From Lachnoclostridium phytofermentans (GTDB lineage Bacteria; Bacillota; Clostridia; Lachnospirales; Lachnospiraceae), in assembly GCF_000733755.1 (NCBI RefSeq), contig NZ_JPOF01000001.1, forward strand, positions 221,001-285,000: a stretch of 64,000 bases of DNA, in the 5' to 3' direction. Below are positions 26,417 to 35,940 of the stretch, in pieces (the first letter of the stretch is position 1; every line of letters begins with the position of its first letter). A program made the position numbers and the translations under genes. The notes under the pieces are model-generated. The model saw only the letters and a list, made by a program, of their open reading frames with translations, searched no databases and was not told the origin of the DNA.

Positions 26417-27820
26417 ATGGGCGGATTTTTTGGTGTAGCTTCTAAGACTGATTGCGTATTTGACTTATTCTTTGGAACGGATTATCATTCCCATCTCGGA
26501 ACTAGAAGAGGTGGTATGGCAGTTTACGGGGAAGGTGGTTATGATCGTGCCATACACAATATTGAGAATTCCCCATTTCGTACGAAATTTGAGAAAGATG
26601 TGAATAAGATGAAGGGAAACATTGGGATAGGTTGTATCTCTGATTTTGAACCACAACCGCTTATTGTTCGTTCCCATCATGGTACTTATGCGATTACAAC
26701 AGTTGGTAAGATAAATAATAGTGAAGAAATTGTAAATAAGATATTTCAGTCTGGTAATCCACACTTTTTAGAAATGAGTGGTGGGGATATTAATCCTACA
26801 GAGCTAGTAGCAGCTATAATCAATCAAAAAGATCATCTTGTAGAAGGAATCCGCTATGCTCAGGAAATCATAGAGGGCTCCATGACGCTACTTTTGATGA
26901 CACCGAAGGGGATTTATGCAGCTAGAGACAGAATGGGGAGAACTCCGGTATCGATCGGTGAAAAAGAAGGAGCATTTTGTGCTTCCTTCGAAAGTTTTGC
27001 GTATCTGAATCTTGGTTATACGGAGTATAAAGAGCTAGGTTCGGGTGAAATAGTCGTTATCACGCCAGAGGGAGTACAGACGTTAAGCGAGCCATCTTCT
27101 GATATGAAAATATGTACGTTTCTCTGGGTTTACTATGGGTATCCATCCTCTTCCTATGAGGGTGTTAGTGTTGAGAAGATGCGTTACCGTTGTGGTGATT
27201 TACTTGCACAAAGAGATCAGGTAAGACCGGATATTGTAGCCGGTGTTCCAGACTCTGGAACAGCTCATGCGATTGGATATGCGAATCGCTCTGGAATACC
27301 ATTTTCCCGTCCGTTCATCAAATATACTCCAACTTGGCCACGATCTTTTATGCCAACAATGCAAAGCCAGAGAGATTTGATTGCTAAGATGAAATTAATT
27401 CCGGTTCATGATCTAATTAAGGACAAAAGCTTGCTACTCATTGATGATTCGATTGTCCGAGGGACACAACTTCGCGAGACAACAGAGTTTTTATATCAAA
27501 GTGGCGCGAAAGAAGTCCATATTCGTCCGGCATGTCCACCTCTACTATACGGATGTAAATATCTAAACTTTTCTAGATCAACTTCAGAAATGGATTTGAT
27601 AACCAGACGCGTTATCGCAGAAGCGGAGGGTGAACATGCAAAGGAAGTGTTGCCAGAGTATGCAAACCCAGAGTCGGATCGTTATCAGTACATGCTCGAT
27701 CAAATTAGGGCTAAACTTAACTTTACCTCATTGCGTTATCATCGTTTGGATGATATGATAAAGTCAGTTGGAATTTCACCATGTAAGTTATGTACCTATT
27801 GTTGGAGTGGCAAGGAATAG
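26417..27820 (+). CDS. PurF-like amidophosphoribosyltransferase homologue lacking the catalytic cysteine
   Basis: 467 residues: N-terminal Ntn-glutaminase-like domain (1-220), then a phosphoribosyltransferase domain with the PRPP motif LLLIDDSIVRGTQLRE (about 347-362), and a C-terminal CKLCTYC cluster like the Fe-S ligands of Bacillus-type PurF. True PurF begins MCG-(I/V)-x-G; here the protein begins MGGFFGV, so the nucleophilic Cys is Gly2, and the usual HRG-x-E-S-A-G is TRRGGMAVYG. Glutamine hydrolysis is therefore unlikely; it may use free ammonia, or sense PRPP. The frame opens at 26384, but GGAGGAATAAT sets ATG 26417. It lies beside glpP, not in a purine operon. Confidence 0.8.
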   Translation: MGGFFGVASKTDCVFDLFFGTDYHSHLGTRRGGMAVYGEGGYDRAIHNIENSPFRTKFEKDVNKMKGNIGIGCISDFEPQPLIVRSHHGTYAITTVGKINNSEEIVNKIFQSGNPHFLEMSGGDINPTELVAAIINQKDHLVEGIRYAQEIIEGSMTLLLMTPKGIYAARDRMGRTPVSIGEKEGAFCASFESFAYLNLGYTEYKELGSGEIVVITPEGVQTLSEPSSDMKICTFLWVYYGYPSSSYEGVSVEKMRYRCGDLLAQRDQVRPDIVAGVPDSGTAHAIGYANRSGIPFSRPFIKYTPTWPRSFMPTMQSQRDLIAKMKLIPVHDLIKDKSLLLIDDSIVRGTQLRETTEFLYQSGAKEVHIRPACPPLLYGCKYLNFSRSTSEMDLITRRVIAEAEGEHAKEVLPEYANPESDRYQYMLDQIRAKLNFTSLRYHRLDDMIKSVGISPCKLCTYCWSGKE

Positions 27821-27862
27821 TAATCAAATCTTCAAGCAGATTTGATAATAACGGGTATTAGT

Positions 27863-28429
27863 ATGAAGCATACATTTACAAAAAATCTAGAAGATTGTCC
27901 AGTTATTGCAGCCATAAAAGATTCTGAAGGGTTAGAAAGCTGCCTTTCGTCTGATAGCAGTATTGTTTTTATCCTGTTTGGGGATATTCTTACGATTTCA
28001 GATATTGTAAGTCGTTTGAAGGAACATGGGAAACTCGCTATGGTTCATGTTGATTTGATATCAGGGCTAAGTTCCAAAGAAGTTAGTGTTGATTTTATTA
28101 AAGAACATACAAGAGCAGACGGCGTTATATCGACAAAGCCACTGTTAATCAAGAGGGCAAAAGAATTATCACTATACACAATTTTACGCCTTTTTGTGAT
28201 TGATTCCATGGCTTACGAAAACATTAAAAAACAATGCGCGAATGTAAAACCAGATTGTATAGAGATTCTACCCGGTGTTATGCCAAAGGTAATTAAAAAA
28301 ATATGTAATACACAAGAGATACCTGTAATAGCAGGTGGCTTAATATCAGACAAAGAGGATATTATGCAAGCCTTGGACGCTGGAGCAGTCTCTATTTCAA
28401 CGACCAACCCGAAGGTATGGTTTATGTGA
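27863..28429 (+). CDS. glpP: glycerol uptake operon antiterminator GlpP
   Basis: 188 residues of the GlpP family (TIM-barrel-like): CPVIAAIKDSEGLE, IVFILFGDILTI, MVHVDLISGLSS, DGVISTK, EILPGVMPK and IPVIAGGLI are the family's successive motifs. GlpP binds glycerol-3-phosphate and prevents early termination in leaders of glycerol genes. A terminator-bearing leader and a glycerol-3-phosphate dehydrogenase-like gene follow at once. TTG 27842 or ATG 27863 could be the start; neither has a strong ribosome site and I choose the ATG. It is 42 bases from the PurF-like gene, so the two are probably co-transcribed. Confidence 0.88.
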   Translation: MKHTFTKNLEDCPVIAAIKDSEGLESCLSSDSSIVFILFGDILTISDIVSRLKEHGKLAMVHVDLISGLSSKEVSVDFIKEHTRADGVISTKPLLIKRAKELSLYTILRLFVIDSMAYENIKKQCANVKPDCIEILPGVMPKVIKKICNTQEIPVIAGGLISDKEDIMQALDAGAVSISTTNPKVWFM

Positions 28430-28786
28430 TTATGATTCGTCACTACGACTGGTTTGCAAATAGAACCCTTTTGTGTTAGAATGAATATAATAAAAGAGGT
28501 TTACGAATGTTGTTAGATAATCTTGAGAATCTGTATGATTGATAATAACTAACAGATACTCGAAGACAATTAAATAGTATTGCGTGAGAATTGGAGTCAA
28601 GCAAATGTATACTGCCTAGGCAGTGCATTTTGCTTGGCTTTTTTTATTCCTTAGAATCAAATGATTTCATATCATTCTAGGATTAGCATCTTTTCATATT
28701 TTTATTAATACATGGTAAGTTATAAAGCAATGCAAGTGATAAGTATATCGATAAGCATGGTTTAAGAAGGAAAGGAAGGTGTTTTT
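28430..28786 (+). other. glp leader region between glpP and the dehydrogenase gene
   Basis: 357 bases without a gene. A TATAAT at 28486-28491 could be a promoter -10 (no convincing -35). About 100 bases later comes the leader terminator at 28597-28646, then 140 bases to the next start. This promoter-terminator-gene order suits GlpP-type antitermination. Confidence 0.5.
28597..28646 (+). terminator. leader terminator, predicted GlpP-controlled attenuator
   Basis: CAAGCAAATG-TATACTGCC pairs with GGCAGTGCATTTTGCTTG across a minimal loop, forming a near-perfect stem, followed by GC and seven T. Its position between glpP and a glycerol-3-phosphate oxidation operon points to regulated read-through. 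Confidence 0.75.
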
Positions 28787-30247
28787 ATGTATGATGTCAT
28801 AATTATTGGAGCGGGTGTTATAGGGTGTTCTGTAGCAAGAGAGTTATCAAAGTATGAGAGAAAAATTCTTGTTGTGGATAAAGCAAGCGATATCTGTGAA
28901 GGAACATCGAAAGCGAATAGTGGAATTATTCATGCTGGATTTGATGCAAAACCAGGGAGTCTAAAGGCAAAATTCAATATTATTGGAAATCAAATGATGG
29001 AGGAACTCTCAAAACAGTTGGATTTCCCCTTTCAACGAAATGGCTCATTGGTACTGGGATTTACGAAAGAGGATTTAATAGAACTTGAAAAGTTAAAATC
29101 GCAGGGTGAGATAAATGGAGTAAGGGAGTTAGAGATAATAACCGGTGAGAACGTAAGAGAATTAGAGCCTAATCTTTCAAAAGAAGTAATAGGAGCTTTG
29201 TATGCAAAACAGGGTGGCATTGTATGTCCTTTTCATTTCACGATAGCATTGGCTGAGAATGCGTTTCTCAATGGGGCTGAATTTATGCTAAATACAGAGG
29301 TATTACAGATCAGTAGAGTGTCAGCCACGGAGGAGATTCCATTTGATTTTTATCATATAGAAACCAATCAGGGAATATTAAGAAGTAGGACAGTTGTAAA
29401 TGCAGCTGGAGTATATGCAGATCTATTTCATAATATGGTGAGTGAACATAAGATAAAAATTGTACCAAGAAAAGGTGAGTACTGCCTCTTTGATAAATGT
29501 GTCGGAAATTATGTTCATAAGACAGTTTTTCAGCTGCCGTCTAAGATGGGAAAAGGTGTACTGGTTACCCCAACTGTACACGGTAATCTTTTAGTAGGGC
29601 CAACCGCAGAGGATGTATTAGATAAAGAAGATATCAGTACATCGGAGGACGGGTTAAAAGAGGTTCTTAAAAAAGCCTCGAGGAGTGTAACAGATCTCCC
29701 TATAAAACAAGCGATTACTTCCTTCGCTGGACTTCGCGCGCATGAAGAATCAGGCGATTTTATCATAGGAGAATGTGAGGATGCAAAAGGCTTTTTTGAT
29801 GTCGCAGGAATAGAATCTCCGGGACTTACTTGCGCTCCTGCGATAGGGGAATATATCTCTAATATAATGTCACAGTATTTGCCGGCCAACTTAAAATCAT
29901 CTTTTCAAGCGTCCAGGAAAGGGTTTATTTCGATTGCTCATGCCAGTTTTGAAGAACGGAAGCAATACATTAGTGAAAATCCAGCTTATGCGAATGTGAT
30001 ATGCCGTTGTGAAATGGTTACGGAAGGTGAAATCATGGATGCTATTCATAGACCACTTGGAGCGACAACACTGGATGGAATTAAGCGTAGAACTAGAGCA
30101 GGGATGGGGCGTTGTCAATCAGGCTTTTGTTCTCCAAAGGTTATGGGAATTTTAGCGAGGGAATTAAAGGTAGACCCTTCTGCTATAACAAAATCAGGAG
30201 AAGGAGCCTATCTAATCACTGGATTTAATAAGGATGATGTCGTATGA
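28787..30247 (+). CDS. FAD-dependent glycerol-3-phosphate dehydrogenase-like oxidoreductase with BFD-type Fe-S domain
   Basis: 486 residues. An N-terminal FAD-binding Rossmann motif VIIIGAGVIGCSVAREL is followed by a DAO-fold body (NSGIIHAGFDAKPGSLKA), and a C-terminal BFD-like [2Fe-2S] domain has CRCEMVTEGEI and, about 36 residues on, CQSGFC. This is the GlpA-like protein of clostridial glpA-glpB-like-DUF1667 sets, thought to oxidise glycerol-3-phosphate to dihydroxyacetone phosphate in the cytoplasm. Ribosome site GGAAGGTGTTTTT. Alternatively an L-2-hydroxyglutarate-type oxidase; the GlpP context favours glycerol-3-phosphate. Confidence 0.82.
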   Translation: MYDVIIIGAGVIGCSVARELSKYERKILVVDKASDICEGTSKANSGIIHAGFDAKPGSLKAKFNIIGNQMMEELSKQLDFPFQRNGSLVLGFTKEDLIELEKLKSQGEINGVRELEIITGENVRELEPNLSKEVIGALYAKQGGIVCPFHFTIALAENAFLNGAEFMLNTEVLQISRVSATEEIPFDFYHIETNQGILRSRTVVNAAGVYADLFHNMVSEHKIKIVPRKGEYCLFDKCVGNYVHKTVFQLPSKMGKGVLVTPTVHGNLLVGPTAEDVLDKEDISTSEDGLKEVLKKASRSVTDLPIKQAITSFAGLRAHEESGDFIIGECEDAKGFFDVAGIESPGLTCAPAIGEYISNIMSQYLPANLKSSFQASRKGFISIAHASFEERKQYISENPAYANVICRCEMVTEGEIMDAIHRPLGATTLDGIKRRTRAGMGRCQSGFCSPKVMGILARELKVDPSAITKSGEGAYLITGFNKDDVV

Positions 30248-30291
30248 AAGATCAAGCTTTTCACACATTGCGATAGAATGGAGGATATGAT

Positions 30292-31551
30292 ATGAACTAT
30301 GATATTGTAATTATCGGTGGTGGACCTGCGGGGTTAGCAGCAGCTCTTGGAGCAAGAGAATCAGGGAAAGCTTCTATCTTAATTATCGAGCGAGAGAGGG
30401 AACTTGGAGGTATCTTAAATCAATGTATTCATACAGGTTTTGGACTGACAACATTTAACGAAGAGTTAACAGGGCCAGAGTATACACAGCGTTTTATAGA
30501 AGAAGTAGAAGGAAAAAATATTACGGTGATGCTTCAAACAATGGTAATTGAAATAACAAAAGAGAAACAGATCACTGCAATGAACATAGAGAGAGGCTGC
30601 TTTCTCATTGAAGCAAAAGCTATTGTGCTTGCTATGGGCTGTAGAGAACGACCAAGAGGAGCTTTAAATATTCCGGGATATCGGCCAGCCGGTATTTATT
30701 CTGCTGGAACCGCACAGCAATATGTGAATGTAGAAGGTAGAATGCCAGGGAAAGAAGTAGTAATTCTTGGTTCAGGTGATATCGGGTTAATTATGGCAAG
30801 GAGACTAACCTTAGAGGGGGCAAAAGTTAAGCTAGTAGCAGAGATTCTGCCTTACTCCAGTGGGTTAAAGCGTAATATAGTACAATGTCTGGATGATTAT
30901 CAGATACCACTTAGGTTAAGCCATACAGTAGTAGCGATTGATGGGAAGGATAGGGTGAAGGGGGTTACCATAGCGAAAGTGGATGAGCGGTTACAACCAA
31001 TCAAAGGAACAGAAGAATATATTTCCTGCGATACTCTATTGCTTTCCGTTGGTTTGATACCGGAAAATGAATTGTCTGCAATGCTCTCCGTCACCTTTAA
31101 TCCATCAACCGGCGGAGCCATTGTATATGAAAATCTTGAGACAAGTGTTGCTGGGGTATTTGCCTGCGGAAATGTACTACATGTACACGATTTAGTTGAT
31201 AATGTGTCAGCGGAAGCGAGATTTGCAGGGAAATATGCAGCAGAGTATTTAAATCGTACAATGGAAGAAGAACTTGCGGTGATTCCTCTATATGCAGGAG
31301 AAGGAATCCGCTATACAGTTCCTAATCAATTGCGTATCTCAAGATTAGAGGAGCAGACGATTGTCCGTTTCCGCGTGAACAAACCATGTTCCAATGCTTA
31401 TCTTTGTATTTACTTTAATGATATTCGGGTGGATCGAAAGAGTAAAAGAAATATAACACCAGGTGAGATGGGGCAGATAATAATAAATAAAAAGGATATC
31501 AGTAAATATCCAAAGATAAATCAGATTACGATAACAATGGAAGATAAGTAA
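30292..31551 (+). CDS. FAD/NAD-dependent oxidoreductase, GlpB-like partner
   Basis: 419 residues. Two dinucleotide-binding motifs: IVIIGGGPAGLAAALGARES at the N-terminus and VVILGSGDIGLIMARRL near 160. The LGGILNQCIHTGFG segment (about 44-57), AMGCRERPRGA and the late VFACGNVLHVHDLVDNV, which positions FAD, are typical of this pyridine-nucleotide-disulfide-like family. It probably passes electrons from the preceding GlpA-like protein to NAD. Ribosome site GGAGGATATG. Its last codons and stop are repeated downstream. Confidence 0.82.
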   Translation: MNYDIVIIGGGPAGLAAALGARESGKASILIIERERELGGILNQCIHTGFGLTTFNEELTGPEYTQRFIEEVEGKNITVMLQTMVIEITKEKQITAMNIERGCFLIEAKAIVLAMGCRERPRGALNIPGYRPAGIYSAGTAQQYVNVEGRMPGKEVVILGSGDIGLIMARRLTLEGAKVKLVAEILPYSSGLKRNIVQCLDDYQIPLRLSHTVVAIDGKDRVKGVTIAKVDERLQPIKGTEEYISCDTLLLSVGLIPENELSAMLSVTFNPSTGGAIVYENLETSVAGVFACGNVLHVHDLVDNVSAEARFAGKYAAEYLNRTMEEELAVIPLYAGEGIRYTVPNQLRISRLEEQTIVRFRVNKPCSNAYLCIYFNDIRVDRKSKRNITPGEMGQIIINKKDISKYPKINQITITMEDK

Positions 31552-31639
31552 AATAGTTAATAGTTAAGATTACGATAACAATGGAAAATAAGTAAAATAA
31601 ATAATAGCTATGATTCAATAAAAATGGAAGTGGAGTAAG
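31523..31639 (+). repeat. tandem copies of the GlpB-like gene 3' end
   Basis: Copies start at 31523 (in the gene), 31567 and 31611, a period of exactly 44 bases. The first two differ at few positions and both contain ITITME(D/N)K plus TAA. The third is degenerate with a one-base deletion but still ends in TAA. Confidence 0.85.
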
Positions 31640-31712
31640 ACTATGATATTTCAACTGGTCATAAAACGATAAATTAGGTGCGTTAATTACATGTGTAGAA
31701 ATGAGGTGTAGA

Positions 31713-32081
31713 ATGGAAACAAGAGTATTTACGTGTATCAGATGTCCTATGGGTTGTGAACTTACTGCGAGCATAAGTGAACATGGTGTTATAACAGTAA
31801 AGGGAAATGCCTGTATTCGTGGGGAGCAGTATGCAAAAAAGGAACTGATAAACCCATTACGAGTTTTGACTACTACAGTTCGGGTAATCGGAGGAATTCA
31901 GGCACTGGTTCCTGTGAGAACAAGGGGGGAAATTCCAAAAGAGAAAATTATGGATGGTATAAGACAGTTAAAGCAGATACAAGTAAAAGCACCGATTCAA
32001 ATAGGTGAAGTAGTTGTCGAAAATCTCGTGGATTCAGGGGTTGCGGTAATTGCTACAAAAACTGTAAGAAAAAGAGAATAA
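31713..32081 (+). CDS. DUF1667 protein, small cysteine-containing partner of the glp oxidoreductases
   Basis: 122 residues. The N-terminus FTCIRCPMGCELT plus GNACIRGEQYA gives four Cys in a C-x2-C-x3-C...C arrangement, suited to an Fe-S cluster or zinc; then PLRVLTTTVRV, VPVRTRGEIPK and a final VVENLVDSGVAVIATK. These are DUF1667 hallmarks. The gene regularly follows the GlpA/GlpB-like pair in clostridia and Thermotoga and probably helps electron transfer. GAGGTG overlaps an in-frame ATG at 31701, so ATG 31713 is used. Confidence 0.82.
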   Translation: METRVFTCIRCPMGCELTASISEHGVITVKGNACIRGEQYAKKELINPLRVLTTTVRVIGGIQALVPVRTRGEIPKEKIMDGIRQLKQIQVKAPIQIGEVVVENLVDSGVAVIATKTVRKRE

Positions 32082-32181
32082 TTAATATTATTTATTAAAG
32101 CATTTTCTAAAAAATGACGAAGTATGTAGAATATAAGATAACATACCAATTCATAAGAAAGTAACATAGGAGGAATCAATT

Positions 32182-33207
32182 ATGATAACAGTATCCGCTT
32201 GCCTTATTGCTAGAAATGAGGAAGAAGTGTTAGCAAGATGCTTAGATTGTGTACAGAGGATAGCAGATGAGATCGTGATTGTGGATACTGGCTCAACAGA
32301 TCGGACAAAGGAGATTGCCAGTCGATATACGAATTTAATTTATGACTTTACATGGGTGGATGATTTTTCTGCTGCAAGAAACTTTTCCTTTTCAAAGGCA
32401 TCTATGGATTATCTATATGTCGCTGATGCAGATGAAATAATAGAAGAAGAACAGATATATAATTTTCTTAGATTAAAAGAGACATTATTACCAGAAATTG
32501 AAATTGTGCAAATGTATTATTGCAATCAGTTGGAATTTAATACAACCTATAATTATGATAAAGAGTATCGTCCAAAACTTTATAAGAGAGTAAGAGAGTT
32601 TCGCTTTTATGACCCGTTACATGAAGCAGTACGCTTAGAACCTATGATCTATGACAGTGAAATAGAAATTATTCATAAACCCCTATCCAATCATGCACCT
32701 AGAGACTTTGCTACCTATCAAAAAATTATAGCACGAGAGGAAAAACTCTCTGAGAAACTACGTTCTATGTATGCTAGGGAGTTATTTATTGCGGGTAAGG
32801 ATCGTGATTTTATTGATGCGTTTGAATACTTTTGTAACGTTGCACTCCATAATACCTTAGGATTAACAGAATTAAAACAATGTCAGTGTGTAATCGCAAG
32901 GGGTGCTAGATTACAACAAATTGACCATGAGTTTTTTAAAGTATGCTTAAAGAATGTTGCTTGTGGAGAGCCTTCCTCTGAAATATGCTATGAATTAGGG
33001 GAACATTATCGTCTAAGTGGAGATAATGTGGAAGCTGTTCTTTGGTACTATAATGCTGCATTCGAAACAGAAGCAGAATTAAATCTTCATTATCAAGGGG
33101 ATTATCCTTTAAACCAACTCGCACTTTGTTATCACAACTTAGGAAATGAAGAAGAAGCATTAAAGTATGAAAGGTTGCGAGATGAATGGAAAGCGCAAAA
33201 GAGGTAA
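32182..33207 (+). CDS. family 2 glycosyltransferase with TPR-like C-terminus
   Basis: 341 residues. The GT2 N-terminal domain shows SACLIARNEEEVLARCLDC, IVIVDTGSTDRTKEIA and the DADEII metal-binding DxD, then LYKRVREFRFYDPLHEAV. The C-terminal third (about 210-341) is helical with repeats such as CYELGEHYRLSGDNVEAVLWY and LALCYHNLGNEEEALKY, as in TPR. No membrane segment. Such enzymes often glycosylate proteins or cell-surface glycans; the acceptor here is unknown. Ribosome site AGGAGGAATCAATT. Confidence 0.82.
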   Translation: MITVSACLIARNEEEVLARCLDCVQRIADEIVIVDTGSTDRTKEIASRYTNLIYDFTWVDDFSAARNFSFSKASMDYLYVADADEIIEEEQIYNFLRLKETLLPEIEIVQMYYCNQLEFNTTYNYDKEYRPKLYKRVREFRFYDPLHEAVRLEPMIYDSEIEIIHKPLSNHAPRDFATYQKIIAREEKLSEKLRSMYARELFIAGKDRDFIDAFEYFCNVALHNTLGLTELKQCQCVIARGARLQQIDHEFFKVCLKNVACGEPSSEICYELGEHYRLSGDNVEAVLWYYNAAFETEAELNLHYQGDYPLNQLALCYHNLGNEEEALKYERLRDEWKAQKR

Positions 33208-33651
33208 ATCCTATTTATAAATAGATAAGGGAGGCAAAAAAGTAAAATACAAGTAGATAGATGTAACGATAAGTAGTCATAGAAGGAAGATAACGAACAA
33301 TAGCAATCATCAGATAGCAAAACAATGATAATAAATAGTAAATATATAAAACAAATTAGAAAAAATATAAAATAATAAGTAATAAAAATAATAATAAATA
33401 AGTAGAAATAAGTAAGGAATAATATTGAGTTAAGAGCGAATGTATGCTTGCTAATTTCTTGTGATAGAGTTATTATAAAGCTAGAAATTAATATAGTAAC
33501 CAACGAAGTGGTATGTGGATGCCTAAGAAGCAGAATTAGCAAAACAGCGCATATGAGGTAGGATAAGCAGCTGAGAGATATGTTAAGAATAAAGAATAGG
33601 TACGATTTGATATGATTTCTGCCTTTTTAAAATGATATAAGAGGTGATGAT
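33208..33651. other. A-rich low-complexity spacer, no gene
   Basis: 444 bases. It starts with a perfect 14-base palindrome CTATTTATAAATAG (33211-33224). From about 33330 to 33420 it is made mostly of AATA/AAGTA/AATAAGTAG-like short words on the plus strand, a degenerate simple repeat. No ribosome site leads an open frame on the plus strand; the long minus-strand frame here is an artefact of the A-rich strand. Confidence 0.6.
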
Positions 33652-34101
33652 ATGATTTTTTTAATGATTACAGTAGCAATTTTTGCATTAGACTTTTTTA
33701 TTAAGCAGTATATTGAGAAAAACAAAACAATTGGTAAAAGTGAAAAGATTTTAAAAGATCGTATCATTATTACAAAATATCATAACCAGGGAGCTTTTTT
33801 GAATTTCATGGAAAAGAGAAGAGATATTCTCTTGGTGATATCAGGTATCATGATTGGTGGTATTACAATATTAATGGCAATCATATTTCCTCAAAAGGGA
33901 AAAAGACTTCTTAAGACAGGCATTGCATTTTTAGCCGGTGGTGCTGCCAGTAATGTATATGATAGGCTTAGAAGAGGATATGTAGTTGATTATTTTAGTT
34001 TTTCATTTTATAAAAAAGTAATATTTAACATATCAGACTTTTTTATTTTCCTTGGAAGTATTATTTTAGCTGTCCGCATTATATTTAAAGGATTAGAGTA
34101 G
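33652..34101 (+). CDS. lspA: signal peptidase II family protein
   Basis: 149 residues, four likely membrane helices (about 2-14, 58-78, 88-104, 126-145). The two catalytic Asp motifs are present: GGAASNVYDRLRRGYVVDYF (D113) and FNISDFFIFLG (D129). HNQGAFLNF matches the conserved N-x-GAAF region. It cleaves the signal peptide of prolipoproteins in the membrane. It is slightly shorter than the usual 155-165 residues. Ribosome site AGAGGTGATGAT. The usual RluD partner is not adjacent, so it may be a paralogue rather than the main LspA. Confidence 0.82.
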   Translation: MIFLMITVAIFALDFFIKQYIEKNKTIGKSEKILKDRIIITKYHNQGAFLNFMEKRRDILLVISGIMIGGITILMAIIFPQKGKRLLKTGIAFLAGGAASNVYDRLRRGYVVDYFSFSFYKKVIFNISDFFIFLGSIILAVRIIFKGLE

Positions 34102-34169
34102 AGATAAAACCAATAACAGTGAGCTTGCTTGCAGAAAAGAGAGATAAGCGCATCCAAAACAAAAAATGA

Positions 34170-34213
34170 AGCATAGGAAAATGGCAAATTCGCCACTTCT
34201 TATGCTCCTTTTA
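34170..34213. terminator. bidirectional terminator between lspA and pyrG
   Basis: AGCATAGGAA (34170-34179) pairs with TTCTTATGCT (34197-34206), with an inner TGGC/GCCA helix. On the minus strand it is followed by TTTTTTGTTTT (plus A run 34158-34167), making it a good pyrG terminator; on the plus strand a weaker CCTTTTAT follows. Confidence 0.7.
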
Positions 34214-34332
34214 TACTTCTTTGTAACTTACAAAAATTCATAATGAATTAGCCATAGAAAAATAGTTTTGTTCGAAAGGTAGTTGAACTAATTAGTGCAC
34301 ACAAAATTGTTTTTTTGTAAAATCGCTTAGAG

Positions 34333-35940
34333 TTATCGATTCGAATTGTCTAAAGCAGCTCCTACAAATCCCCTAAAAAGTGGATGAGGGCGATTTGGAC
34401 GTGACTTAAATTCTGGATGTGCTTGCGTTGCGATAAACCATGGATGATCTAAAAGTTCGATCATTTCAACGATTCTACCATCCGGGCTAAGACCAGACAA
34501 TTTTACTCCATGACGAATTAGTTCTTCTCGATAATAGTTATTCACCTCATAGCGATGACGATGACGTTCCGTTATCGTTGCGGACTGATAAAGCTCATAC
34601 GCCTTGCTAGTTTTATCAAGAATACAAGGATAAGAGCCAAGTCTTAATGTTCCGCCAATATCTTCAATACCATCTTGTTCTGGCATAAGGTGAATGACTG
34701 GATGGGTAGTCTCAGGATTTAATTCTACACTATGTGCGTCTGAAAAACCTAGAACATGACGGGAAAATTCTACTACTGCAAGCTGCATGCCAAGACATAG
34801 TCCAAGGTAAGGAAGTTTGTGCTCCCTTGCATATTGAATCGCTAAAATCTTTCCTTCGATTCCGCGATCACCGAATCCTCCTGGGACAAGGACACCACTA
34901 ACCTCTTGTAAAAGTTCTGCTACTGTTTCCTTTGTTACTGATTCCGAAGGAATCCACTTAATTTGAATGGAAGCATTATGGGCAACAGCTCCATGTTTTA
35001 AAGATTCCACTACACTAATGTAAGCATCGTGAAGTTGTGTGTATTTTCCTACCAAGGCTACCGTAACATCACGGGTAGGATTTTTTAAAGAATAGACCAT
35101 ATCCTCCCAATCCTTTAGGTCTGGTTTCGGACAGTTTAGGTGAAGACATTCACAGGCAACATCAGCAAGGTGCTCCTCTTCCATCATAAGTGGAATTTCG
35201 TACAAGGTATCCGCATCGAGATTCTGAAGGACATGAGTGCGAGGAACATTACAAAAGAGGGCGATTTTTTCACGAATTCCTGGCTCAAGAGGAAGCTCTG
35301 TACGGCACATTATAATATCTGGCTGAATTCCCATTCCTTGAAGGTCCTTTACACTTGCTTGGGTCGGCTTTGTTTTCATTTCTCCTGAAGCTTTTAGGTA
35401 AGGGATTAATGTTACATGAATGAGAATTGCATTTTCTCTTCCTACATCATGTTGAAATTGTCGTATTGCTTCTAAAAAAGGCTGGCTTTCAATATCGCCT
35501 ACGGTTCCACCGACCTCGATAATAGCGATGTGTGTTTCGCTACAACCATCGTTACGATAAAAGCGACTCTTGATTTCGTTTGTGATGTGTGGGATAACCT
35601 GAACGGTTCCTCCGCCAAAGTCTCCTCGTCTTTCTTTCGATAATACGGTCCAATAAATCTTACCAGTAGTTACGTTAGATTGTTTTGTCAGACTTTCGTC
35701 GATAAAACGTTCATAATGACCAAGATCAAGATCAGTCTCAGCACCATCATCCGTTACAAAGACCTCACCGTGCTGGATTGGATTCATGGTACCTGGATCA
35801 ATATTAATGTACGGATCAAATTTTTGCATTGTTACATGATATCCTCTAGCCTTCAACAGTCGACCAAGAGAAGCGGCGGTGATACCCTTGCCAAGACCAG
35901 ATACGACACCGCCGGTTACAAAAACATATTTTACGCCCAT
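34333..35940 (-). CDS. pyrG: CTP synthase
   Basis: 535 residues on the minus strand. The amidoligase domain (1-265) begins [20 protein letters not shown] with the ATP P-loop. The class I glutaminase domain carries the nucleophile in [16 protein letters not shown] (Cys near 380) and the His/Glu pair in AHPEFKSRP. It converts UTP to CTP with glutamine nitrogen. Ribosome site GGAGGGAGCTAACT on the minus strand. The gene is alone and opposed to its neighbours, with an attenuator-like leader upstream (36015-36095). Confidence 0.97.
   Translation of the reverse strand: MGVKYVFVTGGVVSGLGKGITAASLGRLLKARGYHVTMQKFDPYINIDPGTMNPIQHGEVFVTDDGAETDLDLGHYERFIDESLTKQSNVTTGKIYWTVLSKERRGDFGGGTVQVIPHITNEIKSRFYRNDGCSETHIAIIEVGGTVGDIESQPFLEAIRQFQHDVGRENAILIHVTLIPYLKASGEMKTKPTQASVKDLQGMGIQPDIIMCRTELPLEPGIREKIALFCNVPRTHVLQNLDADTLYEIPLMMEEEHLADVACECLHLNCPKPDLKDWEDMVYSLKNPTRDVTVALVGKYTQLHDAYISVVESLKHGAVAHNASIQIKWIPSESVTKETVAELLQEVSGVLVPGGFGDRGIEGKILAIQYAREHKLPYLGLCLGMQLAVVEFSRHVLGFSDAHSVELNPETTHPVIHLMPEQDGIEDIGGTLRLGSYPCILDKTSKAYELYQSATITERHRHRYEVNNYYREELIRHGVKLSGLSPDGRIVEMIELLDHPWFIATQAHPEFKSRPNRPHPLFRGFVGAALDNSNR

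Noticed and set aside
33132..33542. 136-residue open frame on the minus strand, very rich in L, I, F and Y
   Set aside because: It arises from the A-rich plus strand, has no ribosome site, overlaps the glycosyltransferase gene and shows no domain pattern.
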